A program made the translations under genes and the position numbers. A DNA stretch of 8,597 nucleotides from Methylovirgula sp. (lineage in GTDB: Bacteria; Pseudomonadota; Alphaproteobacteria; Rhizobiales; Beijerinckiaceae), in contig JASHSW010000182.1 in the NCBI GenBank assembly GCA_030038595.1, forward strand, positions 1 through 8,597, in the 5' to 3' direction. This document shows, piece after piece, positions 8,495 to 8,597 of this stretch. Position 1 is the stretch's first letter. Each line of letters begins with the position of its first letter. The notes beneath the pieces were generated by a model. The model ran no database searches, was not told where the DNA came from, and was given only the letters and a program-made list of their open reading frames with translations.

Positions 8495-8509
8495 CGTCCA
8501 CTTTGGACG
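8495..8509. repeat. Operator-like palindrome CGTCCA-CTT-TGGACG
   Basis: Perfect 6-bp inverted repeat with a 3-bp centre, just downstream of the putative promoter and 5 bp before the GGAGG ribosome site of the next gene. An ACGTCC half-copy occurs at 8430-8435, upstream of the putative promoter. Placement suits either a repressor operator, possibly for the following regulator itself, or a small hairpin at the mRNA 5' end. Confidence 0.45.
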
Positions 8510-8523
8510 CGCCGGAGGCGAAG

Positions 8524-8597
8524 GTGGCAGCAAGCGGCTCGAAACCGGATCCCAAGGACGCCATCGTTAATGCCTTGATCGAGCTCGCCGGGGAACG
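8524..8597 (+). CDS. N-terminal fragment of a protein, possibly TetR-family regulator
   Basis: Only 24 codons are in the window. A GTG at 8524 is preceded by GGAGG at 8514-8518 with 5-nt spacing, a clear translation start. The sequence (ASGSKPDPKDAIVNALIELAGE) has a polar lead followed by what looks like the first helix of a TetR-type DNA-binding domain, where an alternating Ile/Leu and Ala pattern of this kind is usual. In related Rhizobiales I recall a TetR-type or COQ9-type gene after proC, which fits either way. A coding region is likely; the identity is a weak inference from too little sequence. Confidence 0.5.
   Translation, partial: MAASGSKPDPKDAIVNALIELAGE

Overview
The window reads as a chromosomal housekeeping stretch from a GC-rich alphaproteobacterium. 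A Hyphomicrobiales (Rhizobiales) member is most likely, and Beijerinckiaceae or a relative is only a guess. The basis is the high GC with GC-rich third codon positions, the adjacency of zapE and mdh, the fused CysN-CysC protein, and the YbjN-ProC pair, all arrangements I know from that group. I see no phage, insertion sequence, CRISPR array, tRNA or rRNA.

Layout. The left half is read on the minus strand: a polyamine-type periplasmic binding protein (potF-like, 2054-3136), then zapE (885-2048), a 228-bp gap, and the first two thirds of malate dehydrogenase (mdh, running off the left edge). The right half is read on the plus strand: cobU/cobP for cobalamin nucleotide-loop assembly (3237-3788), the sulfate-activation genes cysD and cysNC (3877-6713), a roughly 395-bp gap without a convincing gene, ybjN and proC end to end (7109-8428), and the first 24 codons of a possible TetR-type regulator (8524 to the right edge). 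The divergent point is the ~100 bp between potF-like and cobU.

How the genes work together. CysD and CysNC make a complete sulfate adenylyltransferase plus APS kinase, converting sulfate to PAPS; the two reading frames overlap by one base and are surely co-translated. Mdh is a TCA-cycle enzyme. ZapE is an AFG1-type ATPase whose gene begins 5 bp after the binding-protein gene, so these two are probably one transcript. ProC does the last step of proline synthesis and abuts the YbjN gene. The cobalamin and binding-protein genes have no pathway partners in view.

I did not find a new multi-gene system. The points most worth a second look are small: an orphan PotF-like protein with apparently altered pocket residues, a perfect 9-bp inverted repeat in the gap before ybjN, a perfect CGTCCA-CTT-TGGACG palindrome just ahead of the last gene, and a choice of two starts for YbjN.
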